NCBI GenBank assembly: GCA_963925735.1
Contig: CAWUUH010000036.1
Coordinates: 6,624-70,623 of the forward strand
Origin: UBA4582 sp013204195
Lineage (GTDB): Bacteria > Pseudomonadota > Gammaproteobacteria > Pseudomonadales > Azotimanducaceae
Reading direction: 5' to 3'
DNA: 64,000 nt
Made by a program: the position numbers and the translations under genes. A model generated the notes under the pieces. That model ran no database searches and was not told the DNA's origin. It worked only from the letters and a program-made list of their open reading frames with translations. Position 1 is the stretch's first letter. Each line of letters begins with the position of its first letter. Positions 34,199 through 43,068 of the stretch are shown here, piece by piece.

Positions 34199-34954
34199 AT
34201 GGCGCAAAAAACCGTGACGGGTTGCATGATTATCATCGGCAACGAAATTCTTTCGGGTCGGACCCAGGATACTAATCTCGCTCATCTTGCCGGGGTATTG
34301 AATGAGCTGGGCGTGCGCCTGGCGGAAGCACGGGTCATCCCTGATATTGAAGCCGTGATCGTCGCGACCTTGAATGAGTGCCGGGCGAAGTTTGATTATG
34401 TGTTTACAACGGGTGGTATCGGGCCGACCCATGATGACATTACCGCGGCTTGTATCGCGCGCGCCTTCAATGTGGAATTAATCTATCACCCAGATATCGT
34501 CGAAGTGATCAAGCGCCGGGCGGCGGCGCCTGCCGTCATGGACTCACGACTGTTGATGGCCAGAGTGCCAGAGGGCGCAACACTCATCGATAACCCGACG
34601 GGCGGCCCGCAGGGATTTCAGATCGATAATGTGTTTGTCATGGCCGGTGTGCCTGCTGTGATGCAGGCGATGGCGAGCACTCTCGATCAAACCCGTATAC
34701 AGGGTGGGTTACCGGTCCGATCCCGAACGATTGGCGCCTTTTTGGGCGAGAGTACTGTGGCCGATGCGCTGTCGGCCATTCAAGATCAGCATCCTGATGT
34801 TGACGTTGGCAGTTACCCCTTCTACCGGGCTGATGGCTATGGCACCAACCTGGTGGTTCGCGGCACCGATGAGGTTGAGCTTGAGACCATCAAAGAAAAA
34901 TTGCGGCTGATGATTACCTCCTTTGGTGCCGAACCGTTCGAGCCGGTTCGGTGA
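34199..34954 (+). CDS. CinA-type molybdopterin-binding-domain protein
   Basis: A protein of about 251 residues consisting of the MoCF/MoaB-like domain found at the CinA N-terminus: IIIGNEILSGRTQDTN, FTTGGIGPTHDDITAACIAR, and DNPTGGPQGFQIDNVFVMAGVP. The C-terminal nicotinamide-nucleotide amidase domain of full CinA (about 400 residues) is absent. Stand-alone members are common; CinA N-domains hydrolyse ADP-ribose in some species. The ATG at 34199 fits AGAAG upstream, though ATG 34190 is in frame. Divergent from uvrA. Confidence 0.88.
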   Translation: MAQKTVTGCMIIIGNEILSGRTQDTNLAHLAGVLNELGVRLAEARVIPDIEAVIVATLNECRAKFDYVFTTGGIGPTHDDITAACIARAFNVELIYHPDIVEVIKRRAAAPAVMDSRLLMARVPEGATLIDNPTGGPQGFQIDNVFVMAGVPAVMQAMASTLDQTRIQGGLPVRSRTIGAFLGESTVADALSAIQDQHPDVDVGSYPFYRADGYGTNLVVRGTDEVELETIKEKLRLMITSFGAEPFEPVR

Positions 34955-35028
34955 TTCGAATCGTATAAATTGGGAACTCTGCCTGTCGAGACCTGTCTAG
35001 ACTAATATCAGATTAATATTGGTCAGGC

Positions 35029-35047
35029 TGTGGCCCCGCGCCACAGG
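35029..35047. promoter_or_regulatory. Leader hairpin before the TPR lipoprotein gene
   Basis: CTGTGGC (35029-35035) pairs with GCCACAG (35041-35047) around a 5-base loop. It ends only four bases before the ribosome site TTGGAGAG, and 14 bases before the start codon. If it forms in mRNA it could limit or time translation. The preceding bases 34990-35020 are AT-rich and probably carry the promoter. Confidence 0.5.
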
Positions 35048-35060
35048 GCTTGGAGAGTGA

Positions 35061-36230
35061 ATGCGAATTTGGCTGTTAATACTAACGTGCGCTGCACTGA
35101 CGAGCTGCACGTTGGGGGTGCAATATCCCTACTCGAAGGTGGCTGAGCAGCGCTTGTTGGACCAGGTGTTGGCGGGTGCGCTAGTGCCTGACGGCGAAGA
35201 CATCATGTACCTGACCCCAGCCTTTGAATCGCAGCTGCACCAACGTGTTGATCCAAGCTGGCCCGCGCCCAGGCGACTGGCCGAGTTACGAATATTTTTG
35301 TTTGCCGACGATGAACTCGACATTCGGTACCGCAGTGGTGTCACCAGAACCGCGATGGAAACCTATGCCGCGCGATCTGGCAATTGCTTATCGCTGACGA
35401 ATCTGTTCGTCGCCACGGCGCGATCACTGGGCATTAATGCCTATTTCCAACAGGTAGATATCAGGCCCACCTGGGGTCAGAAAGGCAGCCTGACGATCCG
35501 CTATGAACATGTCGTCGCGGCGGGTCATCTGCCGAATGGTCTGCGCTATGTGGTGGATTTCTTGCCCGATGCGATGTTTGGTGAGATCGATAGAGTGCCT
35601 AGCGCCGATCGAGATGCACGGTCCATGTTTTTCAGTAACAAGGGTGCTGAGCAATTGTTGAAAGGCGACCAGATGGGTGCCATCCACTACCTCCAACAAG
35701 CGGTTCGACTAAGCCCCGAGTCATCGTCTGCCTGGACCAATATGGGCGCTGCCCAGCGCCGTGCTGGTAATCTGGAGCTGGCAGAATTCAGTTATTTGCA
35801 TGCGTTGCAGCGCAGCCAACAAAATTTATCCGCCTTGAATAACCTTGCCGCGCTATATGATGCTCAGGGCCGTGTGCATGATGCCGAAGAAATCACCAAA
35901 CGCGTGCAGCGCTATCGACGGCGCAATCCTTACTATCACTTTTTGTTGGCTAACCGGTTTTTTGACGCTGGCCAGTTCCTTGAGGCAGAAGTATTACTGC
36001 AAGCGGCCATTCGGCTGAAGGATGATGACCCGAGCTTCTACCGCGCTCTGGCGCTGACTTACGCCCAGCTAGGCGACGAGCGGCAGGAACGACAGATGCG
36101 GCAACGGGCCAACCGGCTCGGTGGCTCAGACCCTGCCGCGCTCGATCCAGGGCTAAGTCATCGCTTTCGAGTCGATCGCAGCGACCCGAATGACGGCGCT
36201 ATCGCCAGGATTCAGAACCGGAGTCAATGA
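35061..36230 (+). CDS. Lipoprotein with transglutaminase-like and TPR domains
   Basis: A 389-residue lipoprotein: signal peptide with lipobox LTSC (Cys at 16). Residues about 60-175 look like a transglutaminase/papain-like core, with Cys in ARSGNCLSLTNLFVATARSL, His in IRYEHVVAAG and Asp in YVVDFLPD. From about 200 on, several TPR repeats follow (EQLLKGDQMGAIHYLQQAVR, GNLELAEFSYLHALQRSQ and others). Such proteins may act as peptidoglycan- or protein-linked peptidases or scaffolds in the periplasm. The set of catalytic residues appears complete. The hairpin in front of the start may affect its translation. Confidence 0.85.
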   Translation: MRIWLLILTCAALTSCTLGVQYPYSKVAEQRLLDQVLAGALVPDGEDIMYLTPAFESQLHQRVDPSWPAPRRLAELRIFLFADDELDIRYRSGVTRTAMETYAARSGNCLSLTNLFVATARSLGINAYFQQVDIRPTWGQKGSLTIRYEHVVAAGHLPNGLRYVVDFLPDAMFGEIDRVPSADRDARSMFFSNKGAEQLLKGDQMGAIHYLQQAVRLSPESSSAWTNMGAAQRRAGNLELAEFSYLHALQRSQQNLSALNNLAALYDAQGRVHDAEEITKRVQRYRRRNPYYHFLLANRFFDAGQFLEAEVLLQAAIRLKDDDPSFYRALALTYAQLGDERQERQMRQRANRLGGSDPAALDPGLSHRFRVDRSDPNDGAIARIQNRSQ

Positions 36231-36291
36231 AAAGCGGCGGTAATTGATCCGACTCGGCGCTATACTCGTGGGCTTTGCTCGGGAGATTCAC

Positions 36292-38112
36292 TTGTCCTTC
36301 AGTCTGCTTGGCCTTTTAGCCGGTATCAGTCTACTCGCGATTATTGCGCAACTGGCGGCTTGGCGATTGCGTTTGCCTGCCATATTATTCTTGTTACTGG
36401 CGGGCATTGTTGTTGGGCCGGTATTGGGCTGGCTGTCACCGGATGCGTTGTTTGGCGATCTGCTGTTCCCCTTGGTGTCGCTGGCTGTGGCGGTCATTCT
36501 GTTCGAGGGCAGCATGACCCTGCGCTTCAGTGAACTGCAGGAGATGGGCAAAACGGTTCGCAACTTGGTGACCATTGGCGCGCTGGTGACGTGGTTAATC
36601 ACGAGCATCGCCACCCACTATTTTATTGGGTTTGACCTAAAATTGGCGTTTCTCTTCGGCGCGGTGGTGGTCGTGACCGGCCCGACGGTGATTGTCCCTA
36701 TGTTGCGCACGGTGCGCCCCAACGGCCGAATCTCTAACGTCTTGCGCTGGGAGGGTATCATTATTGATCCGCTGGGCGCGTTATTGGCGGTGCTGGCGTT
36801 TGATTTCTATATCGCCTCCGCCGGCGAATCAGCATTCATCAGTATTGCACTGGCCTTTGGCGAAATTGTTGCTGTGGGCACCGTCGCAGGTCTACTCGCC
36901 GGATTTGGCTTGGGGCAACTACTCAAGCATTACTTGATTCCTGAATATTTACGCAGCGTCGTGACGCTGCTACTGGTTTTTGTTGTGTTCGTGATCGCCG
37001 ATGAATTGGTCCATGAGTCGGGCTTGTTGGCGGTCACCATCTTTGGCATTACGCTGGCCAATCTACCGGATGTCGAGATCGAAGATATCCTCGATTTCAA
37101 AGAGACCCTGAGCATTCTGTTGATCAGTGGTCTCTTTATTCTATTGGCGGCGAGGATTGACCCGGTGGCGTTTATGTCGGTGGGCTTGGGAGCGCTGTTG
37201 CTGCTTGGGACCGTGATGCTGGTTGCCAGACCGGTGTCAGTAATGTTGTCGACGCTGGGTAGTAGCTTAACAGTCCAAGAGCGATTACTGATCGCGTGGA
37301 TTGGTCCTCGGGGGATCGTGTGCGCGGCCGTTGCGGCGCTGTTTGCCTTGCGTCTCGAAGCGTTGGCTGTGCCCGAGGCTAACCTGTTCGTGCCACTGGC
37401 GTTTTTCATTATATTGGGTACGGTTGTGATTCAGGGCTTGTCTGCGAAACACGTCGCGCACTGGCTTGGCGTTCGGGATCCCGCGCCTTCCGGTGTGCTG
37501 ATCACCGGCGGTGGTCTCGTGGCACGACGAATTGCCAAGGCGCTGCAAACAGCTGAAATCAAAGCGGTCATTGCTGATAGCGACTATGAAAATATTCGGT
37601 TGGCGAGAATGGAAGGCTTGGAAACCTATTATGGTAACCCGATGTCTGAACATGGCGACCGTCATCTGGAGCTTGCGGGTCTAGGCCGACTATTGACCAT
37701 GTCGGGCCGGGTGAACCTCGATGCTGTGATGGCGATGAACTTTCGTCCCGTTTTCGGCGCTCAAAATATTTATGAGCTGCCGATCAACGTCGACGGCCTG
37801 AAGACTAAGCACCAAGTTGCCTCGCGGCTTCGAGGTAAGCATCTGTTTGGTGAGAAAGTCACCTATAATTTGCTGGCTGGCAGACTGAACTCGAGGGCCG
37901 AGATCAAGTCAACGTTGTTAACGGCAGAGTATGGCCTGGAAGCCTATGCCGCCAGCTATGCGGGGCGTCACTTGCTGTTGTTCGCTATCGATCCTGAAGG
38001 CCGGTTACAGATCTATACTGAGGTGCCGAGTTTCACGGCTGAGCCAGGCTGGCGAGTGATTAGCTTGGTTGAGCCAGAAGCAGAAACTGAAGCGGAGACT
38101 ACGGTTGGCTGA
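36292..38112 (+). CDS. CPA1-type cation:proton antiporter with RCK-like tail
   Basis: A membrane protein of about 606 residues. The N-terminal 400 residues contain roughly 12 helices, with the CPA-type segments LPAILFLLLAGIVVGPVLGW, TGPTVIVPMLRTV (ion-site region) and the WIGPRGIVCAA motif near the C-terminal helices. The last 200 residues form a Rossmann RCK/TrkA-N-like domain (GVLITGGGLVARRIAKAL), likely regulatory. I propose TTG at 36292, six bases after GGGAG, as the start; the longer TTG frame from 36244 lacks a ribosome site. It should exchange Na+ or K+ for H+. Confidence 0.88.
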   Translation: MSFSLLGLLAGISLLAIIAQLAAWRLRLPAILFLLLAGIVVGPVLGWLSPDALFGDLLFPLVSLAVAVILFEGSMTLRFSELQEMGKTVRNLVTIGALVTWLITSIATHYFIGFDLKLAFLFGAVVVVTGPTVIVPMLRTVRPNGRISNVLRWEGIIIDPLGALLAVLAFDFYIASAGESAFISIALAFGEIVAVGTVAGLLAGFGLGQLLKHYLIPEYLRSVVTLLLVFVVFVIADELVHESGLLAVTIFGITLANLPDVEIEDILDFKETLSILLISGLFILLAARIDPVAFMSVGLGALLLLGTVMLVARPVSVMLSTLGSSLTVQERLLIAWIGPRGIVCAAVAALFALRLEALAVPEANLFVPLAFFIILGTVVIQGLSAKHVAHWLGVRDPAPSGVLITGGGLVARRIAKALQTAEIKAVIADSDYENIRLARMEGLETYYGNPMSEHGDRHLELAGLGRLLTMSGRVNLDAVMAMNFRPVFGAQNIYELPINVDGLKTKHQVASRLRGKHLFGEKVTYNLLAGRLNSRAEIKSTLLTAEYGLEAYAASYAGRHLLLFAIDPEGRLQIYTEVPSFTAEPGWRVISLVEPEAETEAETTVG

Positions 38113-38116
38113 GTCT

Positions 38117-39208
38117 ATGTCTCGATCTGGCCGTGCCAGAATGATTAGCGGTTTTCTGTTGGTGACCCTAGCGTTACACGTGCCGATATTTTTTTATCCT
38201 ATTCTGCGGCTCTGCGCTTGGCTGGAACTTTCTGGGTGGGCAACCTTGTTGGTGTTTGTGCCGCTTGCCAGTAGTCAGGTCGTCAGTCGAATTTTTCTGC
38301 GCCACCGAGTGTCGAGCTTTGCTCGAGGGCTGCGCAGGCTCGCTGATTTCTGGCTTGGTCTGAGCCCCATCGTGGTGATGACGCTGCTGGTGGCCGAGGT
38401 GGTCGTCGTGCTCGATCTGGCTACAGCGTTTGATGCGGCCGTTGTGGTTATCTGCTTCAGCGCTATTGTCGGCATTCTTGGCTTGATCAATGCGATGACT
38501 TTAAAGGTTAAGACGATTCGCTTCGATAGTCCCAAGCTTAGCCAGCCGGTACGATTTGTCCAGATCACGGATGTGCATATAGGCTCAAGAAACAAAGAGT
38601 TTCTGGATCGAGTCATACATAAAATCAATCAGCTGGAGCCGGATTTTTTGTGTATTACTGGGGATTTTATCGACGCCCCCGGGGTGACTGAGGCCACCTT
38701 GCAAGCCCTGACCACGGTCGTCGGGCCCATTTACTACTGCACTGGAAATCACGAAAAATATGAGGACTTCGAGGCGATTCTTACGCGGCTGACCAACCTG
38801 GGTGTCACTATCCTGCGTGATGATAGTTTGCATCACCGCCGTGATTTGCAGGTAATAGGCATCGATGATATGGAAGATGCTCTGCAGGTAAAGCGCCAGC
38901 TAGATCTGTTAGATGTTGATCTACAGGCCTTTGTTTTACTGCTCTATCATCGGCCCAAGGGGCTTGAGGCAGCGGCTGCAGCAGGTGTTGATTTGATGCT
39001 CAGCGGGCATACCCATAATGGCCAAATCATGCCATTTAACTTGATCGTCAACCGAGTTTTTGATCGAATAAAGGGCATGTACCAATTAGATAAGACCCGG
39101 CTCTACGTTTCACAAGGGACGGGTACTTGGGGGCCGGTGATGCGGGTCGGCACTAGCAGTGAGATTACGCTGTTCGAGCTTTACCCAACAGCTACGTTGA
39201 GTCAGTAA
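38117..39208 (+). CDS. Membrane-anchored metallophosphoesterase
   Basis: A calcineurin-like phosphoesterase of about 363 residues. The N-terminal 150 residues hold about four hydrophobic helices, followed by the metal-site motifs ITDVHIGSRNKE, CITGDFIDA, CTGNHEKYEDF and MLSGHTHNGQIMP. This layout matches the YkuE/YaeI/TMEM-type phosphoesterases acting at the inner-membrane surface, some on UDP-linked or lipid phosphates. I take the ATG at 38117, just after the antiporter stop; an upstream start at 38069 would overlap it. The two genes are probably cotranscribed. Confidence 0.87.
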   Translation: MSRSGRARMISGFLLVTLALHVPIFFYPILRLCAWLELSGWATLLVFVPLASSQVVSRIFLRHRVSSFARGLRRLADFWLGLSPIVVMTLLVAEVVVVLDLATAFDAAVVVICFSAIVGILGLINAMTLKVKTIRFDSPKLSQPVRFVQITDVHIGSRNKEFLDRVIHKINQLEPDFLCITGDFIDAPGVTEATLQALTTVVGPIYYCTGNHEKYEDFEAILTRLTNLGVTILRDDSLHHRRDLQVIGIDDMEDALQVKRQLDLLDVDLQAFVLLLYHRPKGLEAAAAAGVDLMLSGHTHNGQIMPFNLIVNRVFDRIKGMYQLDKTRLYVSQGTGTWGPVMRVGTSSEITLFELYPTATLSQ

Positions 39209-39377
39209 ATAGTTTGCCAGGGCTATTTTTATGCGAATTAAGTTGGCAGGGTGCATGTTAAATTTTACACAGTGACGATAAGCCTGTATTTTTTTGACAA
39301 TAGGATCGCGGTTGATCAGGGTAAATAGGCTTTGATCAGAGGCTTCTCTTCGATAACGACAACGCCAGGGAAATTAA
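39209..39377 (+). promoter_or_regulatory. Upstream region with TTGATCAG direct repeats
   Basis: TTGATCAG occurs at 39312-39319 and 39332-39339, start points 20 bases apart (about two helical turns), each containing the palindrome TGATCA. A perfect -35-like TTGACA lies at 39294-39299 but no good -10 follows at normal spacing. This looks like a regulated promoter of the acyl-CoA dehydrogenase gene; the regulator is unknown. Confidence 0.45.
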
Positions 39378-40571
39378 ATGACAACGGATTCATTCAGAAC
39401 AGACACTCGAGACTGGTTGGAAGCCAATTGTCCTGCATCTATGCGAACGCCTATGCCGGCGGACGAAATGTCGGGTGGTGGTCGACGGGCTCGCTATAAA
39501 AACCCAGAAACCCTCCAGTGGCTCAATCTGATGGCGGCCAAGGGATTTACGGCGCCGACTTGGCCGAAAGAATACGGTGGTGCTGGGCTCAGCCCGATAG
39601 AAAATCAAATTCTGCGAGAAGAGATGACTCGCATTAATGCTCGCCCAGCTCTGTCTGGCATGGGCTTGTCCATGATCGGGCCGGCGCTGCTTGAGTATGG
39701 CAGTGACGAGCAAAGAGCCGAGCACTTGCCGAAAATCGCCAGTGGCGAGATTTGGTGGTGCCAAGGCTACAGCGAACCTAACGCGGGATCTGATCTTGCC
39801 AGTCTGCAGACCAAGGCGGTTGTCGATGGTGACGACTACATCATCAACGGCCAGAAGGTGTGGACTTCAGGCGCGGATAAAGCCGATTGGATCTTTTGTC
39901 TGGTGCGTACCGATGTAGAGGCACCCAAGCATAATGGCATTACGTTTATCCTGTTTGATATGACGACCCCCGGTGTGACCGTTAAGCCGATCAAGCTGAT
40001 CAGTGGTCTGTCACCATTCTGCGAAACCTTTTTTGAGGATGTGCGGGCACCCCGAAAGAACGTCATCGGTACGGTTAACGATGGCTGGACAGTTGCGAAA
40101 CGCTTGCTACAGTACGAGCGGACCATGATCGGTGGTGGCACTGGTGGTGGTCAGCGGGGCAAGTCCTTGGCAGAGATTGCGCTGGAATATATCGGTCGAG
40201 AGTCGGGTCAGGCTGATGGCAGACTCGCCGATCAAGCTCTGCGCACTGACCTGGTGAATCATTCCATGAATGATCGGGCCTTTGGCCTGACAGTCAAACG
40301 TAGCTTTGAAGAATCAAAGACCAACACCGCACCGAGCTTTGTGTCTTCGATGTTTAAGTATTATGGCACCGAGCAGAATATTAAGCGTTTTGAGTTGATG
40401 CAGCGAGCCATGGGTTCGCAAATGCTCGGTTGGGAAGGCGAGGGCTTCGCTGAAGATGAGTTGACTCAGACGCGAGCCTGGCTCCGCTCGAAAGCGAATT
40501 CCATCGAGGGCGGCACGTCAGAGGTGCAGCTGAATATCATCTCGAAACGAGTCCTTGGATTGCCAGACTAG
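39378..40571 (+). CDS. Acyl-CoA dehydrogenase
   Basis: A 397-residue FAD acyl-CoA dehydrogenase. It shows APTWPKEYGGAGLSPIENQ, CQGYSEPNAGSDLASLQTKA, INGQKVWTSGADKADW and the C-terminal IEGGTSEVQLNIISKRVLGLP. It is a close relative in type to the protein at 27841-29007. It stands as a single gene with its own regulatory-looking upstream region and a stem-loop after its stop. Substrate chain length cannot be judged. Confidence 0.94.
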   Translation: MTTDSFRTDTRDWLEANCPASMRTPMPADEMSGGGRRARYKNPETLQWLNLMAAKGFTAPTWPKEYGGAGLSPIENQILREEMTRINARPALSGMGLSMIGPALLEYGSDEQRAEHLPKIASGEIWWCQGYSEPNAGSDLASLQTKAVVDGDDYIINGQKVWTSGADKADWIFCLVRTDVEAPKHNGITFILFDMTTPGVTVKPIKLISGLSPFCETFFEDVRAPRKNVIGTVNDGWTVAKRLLQYERTMIGGGTGGGQRGKSLAEIALEYIGRESGQADGRLADQALRTDLVNHSMNDRAFGLTVKRSFEESKTNTAPSFVSSMFKYYGTEQNIKRFELMQRAMGSQMLGWEGEGFAEDELTQTRAWLRSKANSIEGGTSEVQLNIISKRVLGLPD

Positions 40572-40612
40572 CCTGCGCCTCAACAGTCATTCTCACGTGA
40601 TGAGAGCGCAGG
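40572..40612 (+). terminator. Stem-loop directly after the acyl-CoA dehydrogenase stop
   Basis: CCTGCGC-CTCA (40572-40582) pairs with TGAG-A-GCGCAGG (40601-40612) with one bulged A, enclosing an 18-base loop. It starts right at the stop codon. No U-tract follows (ATTAAAAC), so a classical intrinsic terminator is uncertain; it may be an mRNA 3' end stabiliser. Confidence 0.45.
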
Positions 40613-40779
40613 ATTAAAACTGGGTCGAGGGGTGATGATGGTCGGGGTGCTCGGGTGGTGTTCAGACAAGAGTGGCTAAAAGTGCTCGCTGACCCGCTCG
40701 AATAACGCGGTTCGATGCGTCTGCGCATCTGTATTGATATCGAGCAGGTAAATATCCGCAAATTCGCCGACCCTTGGTC

Positions 40780-40785
40780 TATAAT
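40780..40785 (+). promoter_or_regulatory. Candidate -10 box of the hydrolase gene
   Basis: Perfect TATAAT, 33 bases before the proposed start of the alpha/beta hydrolase. The -35 region (about 40757-40762) matches poorly. The rest of the 40613-40779 gap shows no gene. Confidence 0.4.
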
Positions 40786-40818
40786 GCGCGCCTTAATAAC
40801 TGGCAAAATGGTGCATTG

Positions 40819-41697
40819 ATGGCAAGCGGCAAAGCAAGCCCCACGTCACACTCATATTATTCGCAGCGCATGAAACTCCATTACCTGGACTGGGGTAATG
40901 AAGATGCACCGCCCCTGTTGCTGGTTCACGGTAATCGAGATCACTGCCATAACTGGGACTGGGTTGCACAGGAGTTGCGAGATCAATATCACATCATTGC
41001 GCCCGATTTTCGCGGCCATGGTGACTCTCAATGGGTATACGGGAGTGCTTACAGCCATAGCGAATATATTTACGATCTGGCGCAGCTGATTCATCAGCAG
41101 AATCTCGCGCCGCTGCACATCATCGCGCACTCGTTGGGTGGTGGCGTGGCGTTGCGCTATGCCGGTATCTATCCTGAAAACATCAAAAAAATGATTGTCA
41201 TTGAGGGTACTGGTGGGCCGCCGGCGATGTATAGCACGCAGCCTGTGCATGAGCGTATGCGCCAGTGGGTCGAAGACACGCGTAAGATGGCCGGTCGATT
41301 GCCCAAGCGCTATGCCAATTTAGATGAGTCGGTGCAGCGAATGCAGGAGGCCAATACGCACCTGAGTGCCGAGCAGGCGAGGCATCTCACGGTACATGGC
41401 AGCAACCAGAATGAAGACGGTACCTATAGTTGGAAGTTTGACAACTATACCCATGTCATGTCGCCCTACGATATGAGTCAAGAGCAGTCTCGAGAATTGT
41501 GGGCGCGCATCGCCGCGCCAATACTCTTGGTGAGTGGTAAGGAGAGCTGGTTTCGGCATGGTCAACGCGAAGACCCCGCGCAATATTTCAAGAACGCCAG
41601 ACATGTGGTTGTAGAGCGGGCGGGACATTGGGTTCAACATGATCAGCTGGCCGAATTTTTAAGTTTAACCAATGATTTCTTTGCTGAGCCTGAGTAA
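40819..41697 (+). CDS. Alpha/beta hydrolase
   Basis: A protein of 292 residues with the alpha/beta-hydrolase fold. The oxyanion region is LVHGNRDHCHNWDW, the nucleophile elbow is AHSLGGGVALRYAG (Ser), and the catalytic His is in ERAGHWVQHDQ. The acid is probably in the segment following LVSGKESWF. The frame is open from 40774, but the ATG at 40819 better fits the candidate TATAAT promoter and the family N-terminus. Likely an esterase, epoxide hydrolase or C-C hydrolase; the Asp/Ser identity (Ser here) favours esterase-type chemistry. Confidence 0.87.
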   Translation: MASGKASPTSHSYYSQRMKLHYLDWGNEDAPPLLLVHGNRDHCHNWDWVAQELRDQYHIIAPDFRGHGDSQWVYGSAYSHSEYIYDLAQLIHQQNLAPLHIIAHSLGGGVALRYAGIYPENIKKMIVIEGTGGPPAMYSTQPVHERMRQWVEDTRKMAGRLPKRYANLDESVQRMQEANTHLSAEQARHLTVHGSNQNEDGTYSWKFDNYTHVMSPYDMSQEQSRELWARIAAPILLVSGKESWFRHGQREDPAQYFKNARHVVVERAGHWVQHDQLAEFLSLTNDFFAEPE

Positions 41698-41724
41698 TAG
41701 GTAGGCTGCCGGTGCCCGTTAAAA

Positions 41725-43068
41725 TTATCGAGACGCTTGGTCAATCCTCAGGCCATAAGTCTCGATGTACTCCACCAGCACATCCCTGACCAGCCGTTGG
41801 CTATCCTTGACCGTGAAGTGTGTTGGCGCCTTTTTGCTGGCCTGGGCCGCAACGAAGCTATTCGTGGCGACCCGATACGTCATGTTGTCTGCCAGTTCTG
41901 GCAGGCGCCAATGTGGTTCACCCTCCATAGACAACATTTTTTTGATGTCTGAGCCGCGTGCCGTTACCGTGACTACCGAGTTGCCAAAGGGTTCAATGCT
42001 CCAGATGTCACGAATGGTGATGCTGCCGCGGCGGATTCGGTCTCGAATGCCGCCGCTGTTATAGAAGCCAAAGTCCGCACCAGTGTGGCGCGCTAAAATG
42101 GCTTCGATGATGGGTTGTAGGTCTGCTCTTGAGTAATCACGGTCGACACGACTGATGTCTACGTCGACGATTGTTTCAACAGCCTGCTCCCAAGTCGCGA
42201 CCATGTCAGCCACGAATGCGTCGGGGGAAGGTAGCTCTTCGGCAGCGATGAGTTTGCCGTTGAAGCTCGCGAGCTTGTGGTTCTCCGTATCGACCCCTAA
42301 TTCTAGATAGCCCACATAGGCGCCATAAAAGCCTGCTTGGACCACATAGGTATCGTTGATCTTTACCGGTGGTGCAACGGCGGTGTGCGAATGACCGCCG
42401 ATAATGATATCGATATTGTCGACGGCTGCAGCCAAGCGCTGTTCTTCTTCGTGCCCCAGATGGGACAGGACCAGCACCAGGTCAACCAGCGGATCAAGGT
42501 CTTCGACCTGGGTCCGCAAGATGGCCTCCGGTGAATCAAAGGCCAGGTTTGAGTTCCCCACGGGCGTGATCAGGTCGGGTGTCTCGGCGGTAATCAGACC
42601 GATAACGGCGATCCTGATGCCATTAACCTGCATGATCAGGCTGGCTTCGTCTGCCAGTAGAGCCCCATCAGTGGTTCTGGCATTGGCGCTCAGCAACGGG
42701 TAACCCGCAGTCTCGCGGAATAAGGCGATCTGGCGAGAGCCATGATCGAACTCATGGTTGCCCAGTGCGCCGGCGTTGTAGCCGACCCGGTTGAGGATGG
42801 CAAAGATGGGCACGCCCTTGAACAGCGTGGAAACAGGGGTGCCCGAGATGCTATCGCCAGCATCCAAAACCAGGACGCCCGGTTGCTGTTGCCGAGTCTG
42901 ATCCACCAAGGCGGCGATGCGTGCCGCGCCGGCGAATTCCGCAGTTTGTTGCATATGGCCGTGCAAGTCATTGGTGTGAATGATGATCAGGGATCGTGTG
43001 TCCGCCCATGCCGAGGGCGTTAGCAGTGCCCAGATGGCGAGGCCAATCAGCTTGATCGCGTTATGCAT
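41725..43068 (-). CDS. Periplasmic 5'-nucleotidase/metallophosphatase
   Basis: A protein of about 447 residues with a signal peptide (HNAIKLIGLAIWALLTPSAWA). The N-terminal metallophosphatase has IIHTNDLHGHM, VLDAGDSISGTPVS, LGNHEFDHGS and IIGGHSHTAV; the C-terminal nucleotidase domain has FYNSGGIRDRI, the usual substrate-stacking region. It should release phosphate from nucleotides or related esters outside the cell membrane. I chose the ATG at 43068; an ATG at 43092 is also in frame. The start overlaps the stop of the upstream hydrolase gene by eight bases, so they are probably cotranscribed. Confidence 0.92.
   Translation of the reverse strand: MHNAIKLIGLAIWALLTPSAWADTRSLIIIHTNDLHGHMQQTAEFAGAARIAALVDQTRQQQPGVLVLDAGDSISGTPVSTLFKGVPIFAILNRVGYNAGALGNHEFDHGSRQIALFRETAGYPLLSANARTTDGALLADEASLIMQVNGIRIAVIGLITAETPDLITPVGNSNLAFDSPEAILRTQVEDLDPLVDLVLVLSHLGHEEEQRLAAAVDNIDIIIGGHSHTAVAPPVKINDTYVVQAGFYGAYVGYLELGVDTENHKLASFNGKLIAAEELPSPDAFVADMVATWEQAVETIVDVDISRVDRDYSRADLQPIIEAILARHTGADFGFYNSGGIRDRIRRGSITIRDIWSIEPFGNSVVTVTARGSDIKKMLSMEGEPHWRLPELADNMTYRVATNSFVAAQASKKAPTHFTVKDSQRLVRDVLVEYIETYGLRIDQASR

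Noticed and set aside
36244..36291. N-terminal extension of the antiporter
   Set aside because: No ribosome site for the first TTG and a polar leader untypical for the family.
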